A DNA stretch of 64,000 nt from Inhella proteolytica (GTDB lineage: Bacteria > Pseudomonadota > Gammaproteobacteria > Burkholderiales > Burkholderiaceae_C), in assembly GCF_016093275.1 (NCBI RefSeq), contig NZ_JAEDAK010000013.1, positions 62,001 through 126,000 of the forward strand, given 5' to 3'. The notes beneath the pieces were generated by a model, which worked only from the letters and a program-made list of their open reading frames with translations, was not told the origin of the DNA and searched no databases. Numbering within the stretch: position 1 is the first letter of the stretch; the number at the start of each line of letters is the position of its first letter. This document shows, one piece after another, positions 18,185-27,550 of the stretch. A program made the translations under genes and the position numbers.

Positions 18185-19972
18185 ATGTCGTTTGATTCCC
18201 TGGGTTTGCCCGAGCAGCTGCTGTCCGCCGTCCGTGAGGCCGGTTACGAGAACGCCACCGAGGTGCAGACCCAAGCCATTCCGCAAGGCCTGGCCGGCAC
18301 CGACCTGATGGTCAGCAGCCGCACCGGCAGCGGCAAGACGGCGGCCTTCCTGCTGCCCATCCTCACCCAAGTGCTGGCGCGCCGCGCCAGCAACCCCGAG
18401 CTGGTGCCGGCCTTCCTGCCGCGCTTCGGCGGTCGTCCGCAGCGCGGTGGCCCGCGTGCGCCGCGCACCCCGCGTGCCAACGGCCCGGTGGTCAACCCCA
18501 TCGGCCTGGTGCTGGCCCCCACCCGTGAACTGGCCCAGCAGGTGGCGCAGGCCGCCATCCAGCTCGGCCGCGGTATCCCGGGCTTCTCGGTCTGCACCAT
18601 CGTCGGCGGCATGCCTTACCAGGCTCAGCTGGCGCGCCTGCGCGCCGGTGCCGACATCGTGATTGCCACCCCGGGTCGCCTGCTGGACGTGGCCAACACC
18701 CAGACCGGCATGCTCAGCGAGATCAAGACCCTGGTGCTGGACGAAGCCGATCGCATGCTCGATCTGGGCTTCATCGAGGACATCGAGGCCATCGCCGCCA
18801 TGCTGCCCAAGCCGCGCCAGACCCTGATGTTCAGCGCCACCTTTGATGGCCGCGTCGGTGGCTTGGCCCGCGAGCTGCTGAACCAGCCGCAGCGCATCGA
18901 CGTCGCCTCCGCCCCCGAGCAGAAGGCGCAGATCGAGCAGCGCCTGCACTGGGCCGACCACCCGCACCACCGCGCCGCCCTGCTGGAGCATGTGCTGGCC
19001 GACGCCACCGTCGACCAGGCCGTGGTGTTTGCCGGCACGCAGATCGAGGCCGAGCAGCTGGCTGGCCAGCTGGCCGAGTTGGGCCATGCCGTGGCCGCGC
19101 TGCACGGCGGCATGCCGCAGGGCAAGCGCAACCGCACGCTGCAAGGCCTGCGCCGCCGCGAGCTGCGCGTGCTGGTGGCCACCGATGTCGCCGCACGCGG
19201 CATCGACGTGCCGACCATCAGCCACGTGATCAACCTGGGCCTGCCGATGAAGGCCGAGGACTACGTGCACCGCATCGGTCGCACCGGCCGTGCCGGCCGC
19301 TCCGGCCTGGCCGTGACCCTGGCCATGCGCGAAGACCTGCCGCGCCTGCGCCGCCTGCAGGCCTACACCAAGGAAGCGCTAGCGCCGAGCCGCATCGAAG
19401 GCCTGGAGCCCAAGAAGCCGGATCCGGTGGTGTTCAGCGAGCGTCCGCGCACCGAGTTCGGTGGTGGCGAGCGCCGCCCCTACGGCGACCGCCCGTCCTT
19501 CGGCGGCGACCGCAAGCCCTGGGGCGAGCGCAAGCCCTTTGACCGCGATGGCGAACGCAAGCCCTTCGGCGACCGCCCGGCCTTCGGCGACCGCAAGCCC
19601 TATGGCGAGCGCCCGCAGTTTGGTGATCGCCCCGCGTTTGGTGATCGCAAGCCTTATGGCGAGCGTCCGGCCTTCGGCGACCGCAAGCCCTATGGTGAGC
19701 GCCCGCAGTTTGGCGACCGTCCCGCCTTCGGCGACCGCAAGCCTTACGGCGACCGTCCGGCCTTCGGTGATCGCAAGCCCCACGGCGAGCGTCCCGCCTT
19801 TGGTGATCGCAAACCCTATGGTGAGCGCCCTGCCTTCGGTGATCGCAAGCCTTACGGCGAGCGTCCCGCCTTTGGCGGCCAGGGCGACCGCCCGCAGGCC
19901 GAGCGTTCGTGGGACGAGCGCAAGTCCGAGCGCCCGGCTGGCTTCGGCAAGCCGCGTCGCAACTACGAGTAA
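18185..19972 (+). CDS. DEAD-box RNA helicase with C-terminal repeat tail (RhlE-like)
   Basis: An ATP-dependent RNA helicase of 595 residues. The motifs are Q (EVQTQAIP), I (SSRTGSGKTAAF), Ia (PTRELAQQ), Ib (TPGRLLD), II (VLDEADRMLDLGF), III (FSATF), V (ATDVAARGID) and VI (HRIGRTGRAGRSG), filling residues about 1-400. Residues from about 420 form a disordered tail of 12-residue repeats built on RPAFGDRKPYGE, a likely RNA-binding region. The start is the ATG at 18185 with purine-rich AGAGAG just upstream. The gene is followed after 4 bp by a cold-shock-domain gene, pointing to a joint RNA-handling operon. Confidence 0.94.
   Translation: MSFDSLGLPEQLLSAVREAGYENATEVQTQAIPQGLAGTDLMVSSRTGSGKTAAFLLPILTQVLARRASNPELVPAFLPRFGGRPQRGGPRAPRTPRANGPVVNPIGLVLAPTRELAQQVAQAAIQLGRGIPGFSVCTIVGGMPYQAQLARLRAGADIVIATPGRLLDVANTQTGMLSEIKTLVLDEADRMLDLGFIEDIEAIAAMLPKPRQTLMFSATFDGRVGGLARELLNQPQRIDVASAPEQKAQIEQRLHWADHPHHRAALLEHVLADATVDQAVVFAGTQIEAEQLAGQLAELGHAVAALHGGMPQGKRNRTLQGLRRRELRVLVATDVAARGIDVPTISHVINLGLPMKAEDYVHRIGRTGRAGRSGLAVTLAMREDLPRLRRLQAYTKEALAPSRIEGLEPKKPDPVVFSERPRTEFGGGERRPYGDRPSFGGDRKPWGERKPFDRDGERKPFGDRPAFGDRKPYGERPQFGDRPAFGDRKPYGERPAFGDRKPYGERPQFGDRPAFGDRKPYGDRPAFGDRKPHGERPAFGDRKPYGERPAFGDRKPYGERPAFGGQGDRPQAERSWDERKSERPAGFGKPRRNYE
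19560..19880 (+). repeat. Tandem repeat array inside the helicase tail
   Basis: About nine imperfect copies of a 36-nt unit encode variants of RPAFGDRKPYGE within the helicase C-terminus. Copies differ at synonymous positions (ggcgac/ggtgat, gagcgc/gagcgt), so the array is maintained at protein level rather than freshly duplicated. The repeats keep antisense frames open, creating false ORFs on the opposite strand. Length variation between strains is expected. Confidence 0.85.
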
Positions 19973-19976
19973 ATAG

Positions 19977-20624
19977 ATGGCAGGCCCGCGCGAGGAGCGC
20001 GGCCGCGTCCTGCAATGGGACGCGGTCAAGGGCCTGGGCTTTATTGCGCCCGACCAGGGCGGTGAGCGCTTGCTGCTGCGGCGCGCCGATCTGGCCGGGC
20101 GTTTGCGTTTCCGGGCGCCGGCCCTGGGTGAGGCGGTGCGCTTTCGCCGCGCCCGCTCCGGCCCCGGCCGCGAGCGTGCGGTGAAGGTGCAGCCGTTGCT
20201 GGCGCCGCCCCCAGCGCGGGCGCAGGCGGCAGCACCCCCTTCGCCACGCCAGCTGGCCTCGACGCGCCTGCTGGTGATTCCGCTCTTCGCCCTGGTGCTG
20301 GGCGGCATCCACCTGGCCTGGCCGCTGCCGCGGCCCGTGCCGCTGCTCTACAGCAGCCTGTCCATGGCCTTGTTCGTGGTCTATGGCATCGACAAATGGT
20401 CGGCCTGGCGCGGCGCCGGTCGGGTGCCTGAGCTCACGCTGCACTTGCTGGCCCTGCTGGGCGGCTGGCCGGGCGCGCTGCTGGGCCAGCAGGTGTTCGC
20501 GCACAAGATCAGCAAGCCGGCCTTTCTGCGCTGGACCTGGGCCATGACCAGCCTGAACCTGCTGCTGCTGGTGGGCCTGTGCACCCCCGCCTGGCAACCC
20601 TGGCTGAACTGGCTGCGCGGCTGA
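19977..20624 (+). CDS. Cold-shock domain and DUF1294 membrane protein
   Basis: A 215-residue protein. Residues about 8-70 are a divergent cold-shock-like OB domain (GRVLQWDAVKGLGFIAPDQGGERLLLRRADL). A proline/alanine linker follows, then a DUF1294 membrane region with about four helices containing the family signature VVYGIDKWSAWRGAGRVPE and LGGWPGALLGQQVFAHK. The combination of CSD and DUF1294 is known in proteobacteria but its role is not. The start codon lies 4 bp after the helicase stop, so it is probably cotranscribed. Confidence 0.85.
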   Translation: MAGPREERGRVLQWDAVKGLGFIAPDQGGERLLLRRADLAGRLRFRAPALGEAVRFRRARSGPGRERAVKVQPLLAPPPARAQAAAPPSPRQLASTRLLVIPLFALVLGGIHLAWPLPRPVPLLYSSLSMALFVVYGIDKWSAWRGAGRVPELTLHLLALLGGWPGALLGQQVFAHKISKPAFLRWTWAMTSLNLLLLVGLCTPAWQPWLNWLRG

Positions 20625-20874
20625 ACTGCGACAAATTGCATCGACGGCGACGACGCGCACGCGCCGAACCGGGTGCCGCTTATCCGCTCCGATGAACCGC
20701 TCGGAACCCAGCCGGCGTGAAACGCGTCACGCGGCTCCGGACAAGTCCTGACTTGCGGCGCCAAGCTGGTGCATGCGCCTCGGCGGTCCCGCGCTCGGGT
20801 CGACACAAAGTGCTACCGCCCGCTGCGCCGGGCCATGCGCCAATCGCGCCGCCTCCAATGCCGAGATTGCTGCC

Positions 20875-22962
20875 ATGGCCGCCTCAACTCCCCCGCGTCT
20901 TGCATTCCTGCCCCTGCTGCTGGCCCTGTGCGCCGGCGCCGCGGCCGACACCCTGAACCTGCGCGCTTACGGCAGCCTGGTGCAGGGCGTGGGCCCCAGC
21001 GTGGAAGTCCGTGTCAACGGCACGCTGGTGCGCACCCTGCAGATCAACAACACCAGCGCCCAGACCTTCAGCCTGGAGGTGCCCACGCTCGTTGCCGGCG
21101 CCCAGGTGGACGTGGTGTTCACCAACGACGCAGCCGCCAACGGCGAGGACCGCAACCTCTACGTGGACTATCTGAGCAGCGGCGCCACCACCGTGCTGCC
21201 CACAGCCCCCACCGCCCTGATCGACCGCGGCAAGGGCGCTGCCGCCTTCGACGGCGTGGACACCCGCCCCGGCCAGAGCGGCATCTACTGGAACGCGGCC
21301 CTGCGCCTGCGCTGGCCGGCGGCTGCCACGGCGCCGTCTCCCGCCGTGACGCAGGCGACGCGTTTCCTGCTGCAGGCTGGTTTCGGACCGCGCCCGGGCG
21401 AGGCCGAGACCCTGGCCAGCCAGAGCAGCCCGACGCGCTGGATCGCCGACCAGATGGCCCTGCCGCCGAGCAACGACTTCGTGAATCACATCCAGGCCAA
21501 GTACGCGCTGGGGGCGGACTACCGGCCCAATGGCAGCAAGTACCAGACGCGCTGGCTGCCGCAGCGCTTCTGGGCGGGTGTGGCGCAGGGGCAGGACCAG
21601 CTGCGCCGCCGCACGGCGCTCGCGCTGCACCACATCCTGATGGTGTCGATGGCGGACTCCAACCTCTACCACCACCAGCGCGCCTACGCGAACTACCTCG
21701 ACATCCTGAACCGCCACGCCTTCGGCAACTACCGCCAGCTGATCGAGGACATCGCGCTCAGCCCGGCCATGGGCATCTATCTCTCGCACATCCGCAACCG
21801 CAAGGAAGACCCGGCCACGGGCCGCATGCCGGACGAGAACTTCGCGCGCGAGCTGATGCAGCTCTTCACCATCGGCCTGCACGAGCTGAACTCCGATGGC
21901 AGCGTGCGGAAAGACGCCAACGGCCAGCCGATCGAGACCTACACCAATGCCGATGTGATGGCCCTGGCCAAGGTGTTCACCGGCTGGTCCTGGGCCTTCC
22001 CGGACAACCAGCTCACTGAAAGCACCTTCCGCTGGAAGAGCCCGGACTACAGCGCCGCGGCCGATACGCAGATCGACCTGCAGCGCATGAAGGCCTACCC
22101 GGGCCAGGCCTCGACGGCGGATGTCGTGCTGTTCGCCGGCAAGCCCAACGCGGTGGCCATTCCGGGCAGCGCGGCGCCGGCCCAGCGCCTGAAGCTGGCG
22201 CTGGATGCGCTGTTCCAGCACCCCAATATGGGGCCCTTCGTGGCCAAGCAGCTGATCCAGCGCTTCACCCGCAGCAACCCCAGCCCGGCCTATGTGCAGC
22301 GCGTGGCGGCAGCCTTTGCCAACAACGGTCGCGGTGTGCGCGGCGACCTGGGTGCCACCGTGCGCGCCGTGTTGCTGGATGGCGAGGCCGGCTGGGCGCA
22401 GACCACCTTCAATATGGCCAGTTCGCCCGGCAAGCTGCGCGAGCCTGTGCTGCGCGTGGCGCACTGGCTGCGCGCCTTTGATGCCCGCTCGCCCAGCGGT
22501 GAGTTCCAGATGGTCTACGACTTCGAGCCGCTGGCGCAGATGGTGACGAACGCGCCCTCGGTGTTCGGCTACTTCCGCCCCGGCTACACGCCGCCGGGCA
22601 CCGTCATCGCCCAGCAGGGCGGGGTGGCGCCGGAGTTCCAGATCGTCAACGAGGGCAGCACCGCCACCTGGGTGAACCGCGCCGAGTCCATGGCCGGCGG
22701 TGGCCTGGGCTGGAATGGCAGCAGCGCCGATGTGGTGGCCGACTACACGCCGCTCGTGAACTTGCTCAACACCGGCAATGCCCAGGCCGTGGTGCAGCGC
22801 CTGAACCAGCAGCTGTATGCGGGCCGCATGTCGGCCGCGCTCCAGTCGGCTCTGATCGAGGCCATGGCGGGTGTGGGCGGCAATGACGCCGCCAGCCAGC
22901 TCAACCGGGTCCGCATCGCCGTGTACGTGGCGCTCAGCGCCCCCGAGTTCAACATCCAGTGA
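20875..22962 (+). CDS. Secreted DUF1800 protein with N-terminal xylan-binding-like module
   Basis: A 695-residue protein. A signal peptide (MAASTPPRLAFLPLLLALCAGAAA) is followed by a module (about 26-155) with VEVRVNG, VDVVFTNDAA and DRNLYVDYL, resembling the calcium-dependent xylan-binding CBM36/60-type fold. DUF1800 then begins near 170 (ATRFLLQAGFGP) with the hallmark ENFARELMQLFTIGLHELN and ALAKVFTGWSW. DUF1800 has no established biochemical role; it nearly always sits next to a DUF1501 gene, as here, 8 bp downstream. The start is the ATG at 20875 giving the signal peptide. Confidence 0.88.
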   Translation: MAASTPPRLAFLPLLLALCAGAAADTLNLRAYGSLVQGVGPSVEVRVNGTLVRTLQINNTSAQTFSLEVPTLVAGAQVDVVFTNDAAANGEDRNLYVDYLSSGATTVLPTAPTALIDRGKGAAAFDGVDTRPGQSGIYWNAALRLRWPAAATAPSPAVTQATRFLLQAGFGPRPGEAETLASQSSPTRWIADQMALPPSNDFVNHIQAKYALGADYRPNGSKYQTRWLPQRFWAGVAQGQDQLRRRTALALHHILMVSMADSNLYHHQRAYANYLDILNRHAFGNYRQLIEDIALSPAMGIYLSHIRNRKEDPATGRMPDENFARELMQLFTIGLHELNSDGSVRKDANGQPIETYTNADVMALAKVFTGWSWAFPDNQLTESTFRWKSPDYSAAADTQIDLQRMKAYPGQASTADVVLFAGKPNAVAIPGSAAPAQRLKLALDALFQHPNMGPFVAKQLIQRFTRSNPSPAYVQRVAAAFANNGRGVRGDLGATVRAVLLDGEAGWAQTTFNMASSPGKLREPVLRVAHWLRAFDARSPSGEFQMVYDFEPLAQMVTNAPSVFGYFRPGYTPPGTVIAQQGGVAPEFQIVNEGSTATWVNRAESMAGGGLGWNGSSADVVADYTPLVNLLNTGNAQAVVQRLNQQLYAGRMSAALQSALIEAMAGVGGNDAASQLNRVRIAVYVALSAPEFNIQ

Positions 22963-22970
22963 GACCTGCC

Positions 22971-24389
22971 ATGAGCCATCACGCTTCCCGCCGCCAGTTC
23001 CTGCGCAGCGCCGCCGCGCTCTCGGCCGTCGGCCCGGCCACGCCGCTGGCACTCAGCCTGGCCGGCCTGGGCACCCTGGCCCACCAATCGGCCCAGGCGG
23101 CCGATGTGTCTACCGGCTACCGTGCCCTGGTCTGCCTGTACCTGCATGGCGGCAGCGACATGCACAACTGGGTGGTGCCGACCGACAGCGCCAACTACTC
23201 GACATATGCCGCCGCTCGGCGTGAGCTGGCCGTGCCGCTGGCCAGCCTGCAGCCCATCAGCCAGAACCGCCAGGCCAGCGGCCGCAGCTTCGGCATGCCG
23301 GCCGAGCTGGCACCGCTGCGCGCACTCTACGAAGGCGGCCGTGCCGCCGTGCTGGCCAATGTGGGCCCGCTGCAGCGACCGGTCAGCAAGACCGACTTCC
23401 AGCAGGGCCGCAACCTGCCGCCCAAGCTCTTCTCGCACAACGACCAGACCTCCGCCTGGCAATCCCTGCAGGCCGAAGGCGCACCCAGCGGCTGGGGCGG
23501 GCGCATGGGCGACATCCTGATGTCCGCCAACGCCCAGCCGGTGTTCACGGCCATCTCGGTCAGCGGCAATGCCGTGTTCCTGAGTGGCGCGCAAGCGGTG
23601 CAGTACCAGGTTGGCAGCGAGGGACCGGTGGGCGTGCGGGGGCTGAGCAACAGCTGGACCCTGGGCTCGTCCCAGCTGGCCAGCGTGCTGCGCCGCACCC
23701 TGGTGGCAGCGGGCAACGACCCCTATTCGGCCGAGTACGCGGCGGTGATGCGCCGCTCGCTGGACACCAGCGCCGCCCTGCAGGCCGCGCTGGCGCAGAC
23801 CCAGACCGCCGCCTTGCCGACCACGCCTGTGCAACTGGGCGCGGCCAACGCCGTGACGCTGGCCAATGAGGGGCTGGCCAAGCAGCTGCGCATGGTGGCG
23901 CGCCTGGTGGAAAGCGGCCAGCGCCTCGGTCTGCGCCGCCAGGTCTTCATGGTCTCGCTCGGGGGCTTTGACACCCACAACAGCCAGCTGCGCGACCAGC
24001 CCAACCACATGGCCCGCGTGGCGCTGTCGGTGGACTGGTTCATGCAGGCCCTCACGGCGCTGGGCCTGCAGAACCAGGTCACGCTGTTCACCGCCTCGGA
24101 GTTCGGCCGCACCCTGGTCAGCAATGGCGACGGCAGCGACCACGGCTGGGGCTCGCACCATTTCGTCGTCGGCGGTGCCGTGCGCGGCCGCAACATCTAC
24201 GGCAACTTCCCGGTCACGGCACTGGGCACGGCCGATGACGTGGGCTCGGGCCGCCTGCTGCCCAGCACGGCTGTCACCCAGCTGGGTGCCGAGCTGGGCC
24301 GCTGGATGGGCTTGAGCGCCACCGAGCTGCCCTATGTGCTGCCCAATCTGGGCAATTTCTCCAGCACGCCCTTGGGCATGCTGGGTTGA
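22971..24389 (+). CDS. Tat-exported DUF1501 protein
   Basis: A 472-residue partner of the DUF1800 protein. The N-terminus carries a twin-arginine signal (SRRQFLRSAAALSAVG) with a long alanine-rich region ending near AQAA, so the protein is exported folded, presumably with a cofactor or metal. The DUF1501 core has LVCLYLHGGSDMHNWVVP, SLGGFDTHNSQL, TLFTASEFGRTL and GSDHGWGSHHFVVGG, motifs related to the alkaline phosphatase/sulfatase superfamily. The start is the ATG at 22971. The gene ends immediately against the convergent FKBP gene. Confidence 0.9.
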   Translation: MSHHASRRQFLRSAAALSAVGPATPLALSLAGLGTLAHQSAQAADVSTGYRALVCLYLHGGSDMHNWVVPTDSANYSTYAAARRELAVPLASLQPISQNRQASGRSFGMPAELAPLRALYEGGRAAVLANVGPLQRPVSKTDFQQGRNLPPKLFSHNDQTSAWQSLQAEGAPSGWGGRMGDILMSANAQPVFTAISVSGNAVFLSGAQAVQYQVGSEGPVGVRGLSNSWTLGSSQLASVLRRTLVAAGNDPYSAEYAAVMRRSLDTSAALQAALAQTQTAALPTTPVQLGAANAVTLANEGLAKQLRMVARLVESGQRLGLRRQVFMVSLGGFDTHNSQLRDQPNHMARVALSVDWFMQALTALGLQNQVTLFTASEFGRTLVSNGDGSDHGWGSHHFVVGGAVRGRNIYGNFPVTALGTADDVGSGRLLPSTAVTQLGAELGRWMGLSATELPYVLPNLGNFSSTPLGMLG

Positions 24390-24737
24390 TCAGGCTTTCA
24401 AGAGATCGACTTCAAAGCACAGGGTGGCGTTCGGCGGAATCACACCGCCGGCGCCGCGCGCGCCATAGCCCAGCTCGGGCGGGATGATCAGCACGCGGGT
24501 GCCGCCTTCCTTCATCCCTTGCACGCCCTCGTCCCAGCCGCGGATCACTTCGCCGCCGCCGAGGTGGAAGTGGAAGGGCTGGCCGCGGTCCTTGCTGCTG
24601 TCGAACTTGGCGCCCTTTTCGCCGTCCTTCCACAGCCAGCCGGTGTAGTGCACGCGCACGGTGCGGCCGGCTTGGGCTTCGGCGCCTTCGCCGACGGTGG
24701 TGTCTTCAAATTGCAGGCCGCTGGGCAGGGTGTTCAT
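24390..24737 (-). CDS. FKBP-type peptidyl-prolyl cis-trans isomerase
   Basis: A 115-residue single-domain FKBP without a signal peptide, hence cytosolic. Characteristic stretches are VRVHYTGWLWKDGEKGAKFDSS, PFHFHLGGGEVIRGWDEGVQGMKEGG, LIIPPELGYGARG and IPPNATLCFEVDLL, which cover the drug/proline-binding pocket. It lies 13 bp downstream of gluQ on the same strand, so LysR-gluQ-FKBP may form one transcript. Confidence 0.95.
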   Translation of the reverse strand: MNTLPSGLQFEDTTVGEGAEAQAGRTVRVHYTGWLWKDGEKGAKFDSSKDRGQPFHFHLGGGEVIRGWDEGVQGMKEGGTRVLIIPPELGYGARGAGGVIPPNATLCFEVDLLKA

Positions 24738-24750
24738 GGAATGGCTCCGG

Positions 24751-25626
24751 TCAAAAGGGCGCGATTGTCGCGGCCCAGGCCCGGGTGGCGGCATGGAGCC
24801 AATCAGGCAGCGTGGCGGACGGGGGAAGGCCCTGCAGACTGAGGCCCGCGGCGGCCGCCTGCAGCGCCTGCAGTGGTTCGCTGCTGTCGAAAGCGGCGGC
24901 GCCGTTCTGCTTGGAGAGCTTTTGGCCATCGGCCGCCAGCACCAGGGGCAGATGCAGGTGTCGGGGCGTCGGCAGGCCCAGCGCCTTCTGCAGCAGGATC
25001 TGGCGGGGCGTGTTATCGGCCAGGTCTTCACCGCGCACCACGTCGCTGATGCCTTGTTCGGCGTCGTCCACCACCACCGCCAACTGGTAGGCCCAGAGCC
25101 CGTCGGCGCGCTTGAGCACGAAGTCGCCCACCGCCTGAGCCACATCCTGCTGCTGGGGGCCCAGGCGGCGGTCCTGCCAGTGCACCACGCCCGCCGGCAC
25201 CCGGAATCGCCAGGCGCGCGCCGGGCGGCCGCGCAGGCCACCGTTCTCGGGCCGGCAGGTGCCGGGGTAGACCAGCTCGCCATGCCGCTCGCGCTGGGAC
25301 TGCGCGGCGGCCAGCTCCTTGCGGGTGCAGGCGCAGGGGTAGGCCAGGCCGGCGGCGATGAGCCGCTGCAGCGCCTGCTCGTACAGCGCCTCGCGCTGCG
25401 ATTGCCAGCTCGGTGGCGCGTCGGGCCGTAGGCCCAGGGCATCGAGCTGGGCCAGGATGAGTTTGTCGGTGCCGGGCGGGCAGCGCGGCCGGTCGACATC
25501 CTCGATGCGCACCTGCCAGCGCCCCTGGTGGGCGCGGGCGTCCAACCAACTGCCCAGCGCCGCCAGCACCGAGCCGGCGTGCAGGGGCCCCGTCGGCGAC
25601 GGCGCGAAACGACCGACGTAGGCCAT
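24751..25626 (-). CDS. gluQ: Glutamyl-Q tRNA(Asp) synthetase
   Basis: A 291-residue truncated GluRS paralogue that glutamylates the queuosine base at position 34 of tRNA(Asp). The HIGH-equivalent lies in [15 protein letters not shown], the KMSKS-equivalent is KLSKQNGA, and zinc ligands are in YPCACTRKE and YPGTCR. No anticodon-binding domain follows, as expected for YadB/GluQ. The ATG at 25626 shares one base with the stop codon of the LysR gene. Confidence 0.94.
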   Translation of the reverse strand: MAYVGRFAPSPTGPLHAGSVLAALGSWLDARAHQGRWQVRIEDVDRPRCPPGTDKLILAQLDALGLRPDAPPSWQSQREALYEQALQRLIAAGLAYPCACTRKELAAAQSQRERHGELVYPGTCRPENGGLRGRPARAWRFRVPAGVVHWQDRRLGPQQQDVAQAVGDFVLKRADGLWAYQLAVVVDDAEQGISDVVRGEDLADNTPRQILLQKALGLPTPRHLHLPLVLAADGQKLSKQNGAAAFDSSEPLQALQAAAAGLSLQGLPPSATLPDWLHAATRAWAATIAPF

Positions 25627-26612
25627 CAGAGCCGGTGGTGTTCGAGCAGGGCGCGCCGCGTGGCCTCGCTCTTGAGCTGCTGCAGCCACCAGCTCAGGGC
25701 CTTGCCGGGCGGCTGCGCACCCACGCGCCAGGCGTAGTGCAGGGTGATGCGGCGGTCGTCAAAGGTGCTCTTGCGCACCAGCAGGCCGCGCTCCAGGGGT
25801 TCGCGCACCATGGGCTCGGGCAGCCAGCCGCAGCCCAGGCCGCGCAGCGTGGCTTCGAGCTTGCTCTGCAGCGTGGGCAGGGTCAGCACGTCCTGGCCGG
25901 GCACCACGCCCAGGGTCATCTGGGTGAGCTGGCGGGCGGTGTCGGCCACGGCAATGATGCGGTGCTGGGCGATCTGTTGGGCCGTCAGCGGTTCGTCCAG
26001 CGCGGCCAGCGGGTGGCTGGGGGCAATGACGAACACGAAGCTCAGCTCGCCGATGACCTCGCAGCTGATGTGCGAGCCCGGCGGCGAGGAATTGGTGCCG
26101 ATGGCCAGATCGGCCTGGCCCGACACCAGGGCCTCCCAGGTGCCGGACAGCACCTCGGTGCGCAGGCGCAAGCGCGTGGGCGGGTGCTCGGGGCCGCCGG
26201 CGGGCTTGCCCGGCGCATGCGGGCAGGGCTCGATCTGCTGGGTCTGGAAGGACTGGATCAGGTCGAACAGCGGCGCGCGGGCGATGACGTCATCGGCGGC
26301 GATCGTCAGCTCGGCCTCCCAGCCGGTGGCGATGCGCTTGACGCGGTTGGCCACGGCATCGATCTCGATCAGCAGGCGGCGGCCTTCGAGCAGCAGCTCC
26401 TGGCCGGCGGCGGTGAGTTGGGCGTGGCGCGCGCTGCGGTCGAACAGCAGCACGTCCATGGCATCTTCGAGCTGACGCACCGAATAGGTCAGGGCCGAGG
26501 GCACCTTGCCCAGCTCGCGTGCGGCGCCGGCAAAGCTGCCGGTGCGCGCAATGGCGTCCACCATGGCGAGGGCGTCGGGCGTGAGGACGCTGCGCTTGTC
26601 GGCGATGTGCAT
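25626..26612 (-). CDS. LysR family transcriptional regulator
   Basis: A 328-residue regulator with an N-terminal winged HTH (residues about 12-70, [37 protein letters not shown]) and a periplasmic-binding-protein-like effector domain (about 95-300). It is divergent from a pirin gene across 103 bp, an arrangement that suggests it controls pirin and itself. It also leads the gluQ-FKBP run with a one-base overlap. The effector is unknown. Confidence 0.92.
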   Translation of the reverse strand: MHIADKRSVLTPDALAMVDAIARTGSFAGAARELGKVPSALTYSVRQLEDAMDVLLFDRSARHAQLTAAGQELLLEGRRLLIEIDAVANRVKRIATGWEAELTIAADDVIARAPLFDLIQSFQTQQIEPCPHAPGKPAGGPEHPPTRLRLRTEVLSGTWEALVSGQADLAIGTNSSPPGSHISCEVIGELSFVFVIAPSHPLAALDEPLTAQQIAQHRIIAVADTARQLTQMTLGVVPGQDVLTLPTLQSKLEATLRGLGCGWLPEPMVREPLERGLLVRKSTFDDRRITLHYAWRVGAQPPGKALSWWLQQLKSEATRRALLEHHRL

Positions 26613-26715
26613 GGCTCAGCCTGGGTTTAAAGGATTTGAACGACCTCGTCATCCTGCCTTGCCCACCGGGTGGCACGCAGCCCCTAGAGTGAGGGCATTC
26701 CCTAGGAGCTCTGTC

Positions 26716-27471
26716 ATGCAAACGGTCTTTCGTTCCGAACAGCGCGGTGCCGCCAACCATGGTTGGCTGCAGGCCAAGCACAGCTTTTCCTTTGCCGATT
26801 GGTACGAGCCCAGCCGCATGGGCTTCGGCGTGCTGCGTGTCATCAATGAAGACCGCGTGGCGCCGCACAGCGGTTTCGGCACGCATGGCCACCGGGACAT
26901 GGAGATCGTCACCTACATCCTGGAAGGCGAGCTCTCGCACCGGGACTCGATGGGGAACGGGGATCCCGCCGCTGTGCGCGGCGGGGTGGGCGAGGCCGGC
27001 GGCGCCCATGCCGGGGTGATCCGCCCGGGTGAGATCCAGCGCATGAGCGCCGGCAGTGGCGTGCTGCACAGCGAGATGAACCACAGCGCCGCCCCCGTGC
27101 ACCTGCTGCAGATCTGGCTGCTGCCGCGCAGCCGCGGCGGTGCGCCGGGTTACGAGCAGGCGAGCATCGAGCCCGCCAGCCTGCGCGGTCGCTTGGGACT
27201 GCTGGCCGCACCCGAGGGGGGGCTGGTGGCCATCAATTCGGACGCGCGCCTGTTTGCCGGCCGGTTCGATGGCGCTGAGCAAGCCGAGCTGGCGCTGGCC
27301 CCGGGCCGCCTGGCCTACGTGCATGTGGCGCGCGGCAGCCTGGTGGTGAACGGCGAGCGCCTGGCCGCGGGCGATGCCTTGCAGCTGGAGCCGGGGGCCG
27401 GTGCTGCGCTGCGCCTGCAGTTCGAGCAGGGCGAGCAGGCCGAGGTGCTGGTGTTCGACCTCGGCCGCTGA
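26716..27471 (+). CDS. Pirin family protein (YhhW-like bicupin)
   Basis: A 251-residue bicupin. The N-terminal cupin carries metal-binding residues in HSGFGTHGHRDMEIVTYILEGELSHRDS and GVLHSEMNHS, consistent with the quercetinase-like pirin subgroup. A short glycine/alanine insert (AAVRGGVGEAGGA) interrupts the usual junction between DSMGN and GVIRPGEIQRMSAG. The ATG at 26716 follows GGAG (26705-26708) by 7 nt. It is divergent from, and probably controlled by, the LysR gene. Its natural substrate is not known. Confidence 0.9.
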   Translation: MQTVFRSEQRGAANHGWLQAKHSFSFADWYEPSRMGFGVLRVINEDRVAPHSGFGTHGHRDMEIVTYILEGELSHRDSMGNGDPAAVRGGVGEAGGAHAGVIRPGEIQRMSAGSGVLHSEMNHSAAPVHLLQIWLLPRSRGGAPGYEQASIEPASLRGRLGLLAAPEGGLVAINSDARLFAGRFDGAEQAELALAPGRLAYVHVARGSLVVNGERLAAGDALQLEPGAGAALRLQFEQGEQAEVLVFDLGR

Positions 27472-27485
27472 AACACCCGTTTACC

Positions 27486-27515
27486 CGCACCCCGTGCTTC
27501 GCTCCACGGGGTGCG
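27486..27515. terminator. Perfect 11-bp hairpin between pirin and lipoprotein genes
   Basis: CGCACCCCGTG (27486-27496) pairs perfectly with CACGGGGTGCG (27505-27515) across an 8-nt loop. It lies 14 bp after the pirin stop and 35 bp before the next start. There is no T-tract after it, so it is either a weak or factor-assisted terminator for pirin or a leader structure of the lipoprotein gene. Confidence 0.5.
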
Positions 27516-27550
27516 AGGGACACTCCTGCGCCGCGTCGAGCGGAGTTCCC

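Noticed and set aside
19560-19880. Possible CRISPR array
   Set aside because: Repeats are contiguous 36-nt protein-coding units without spacers, inside the helicase frame.
17942-20308. Minus-strand ORFs opposite the helicase gene
   Set aside because: They exist because the 36-nt repeats lack stops in several frames; translations are low-complexity.
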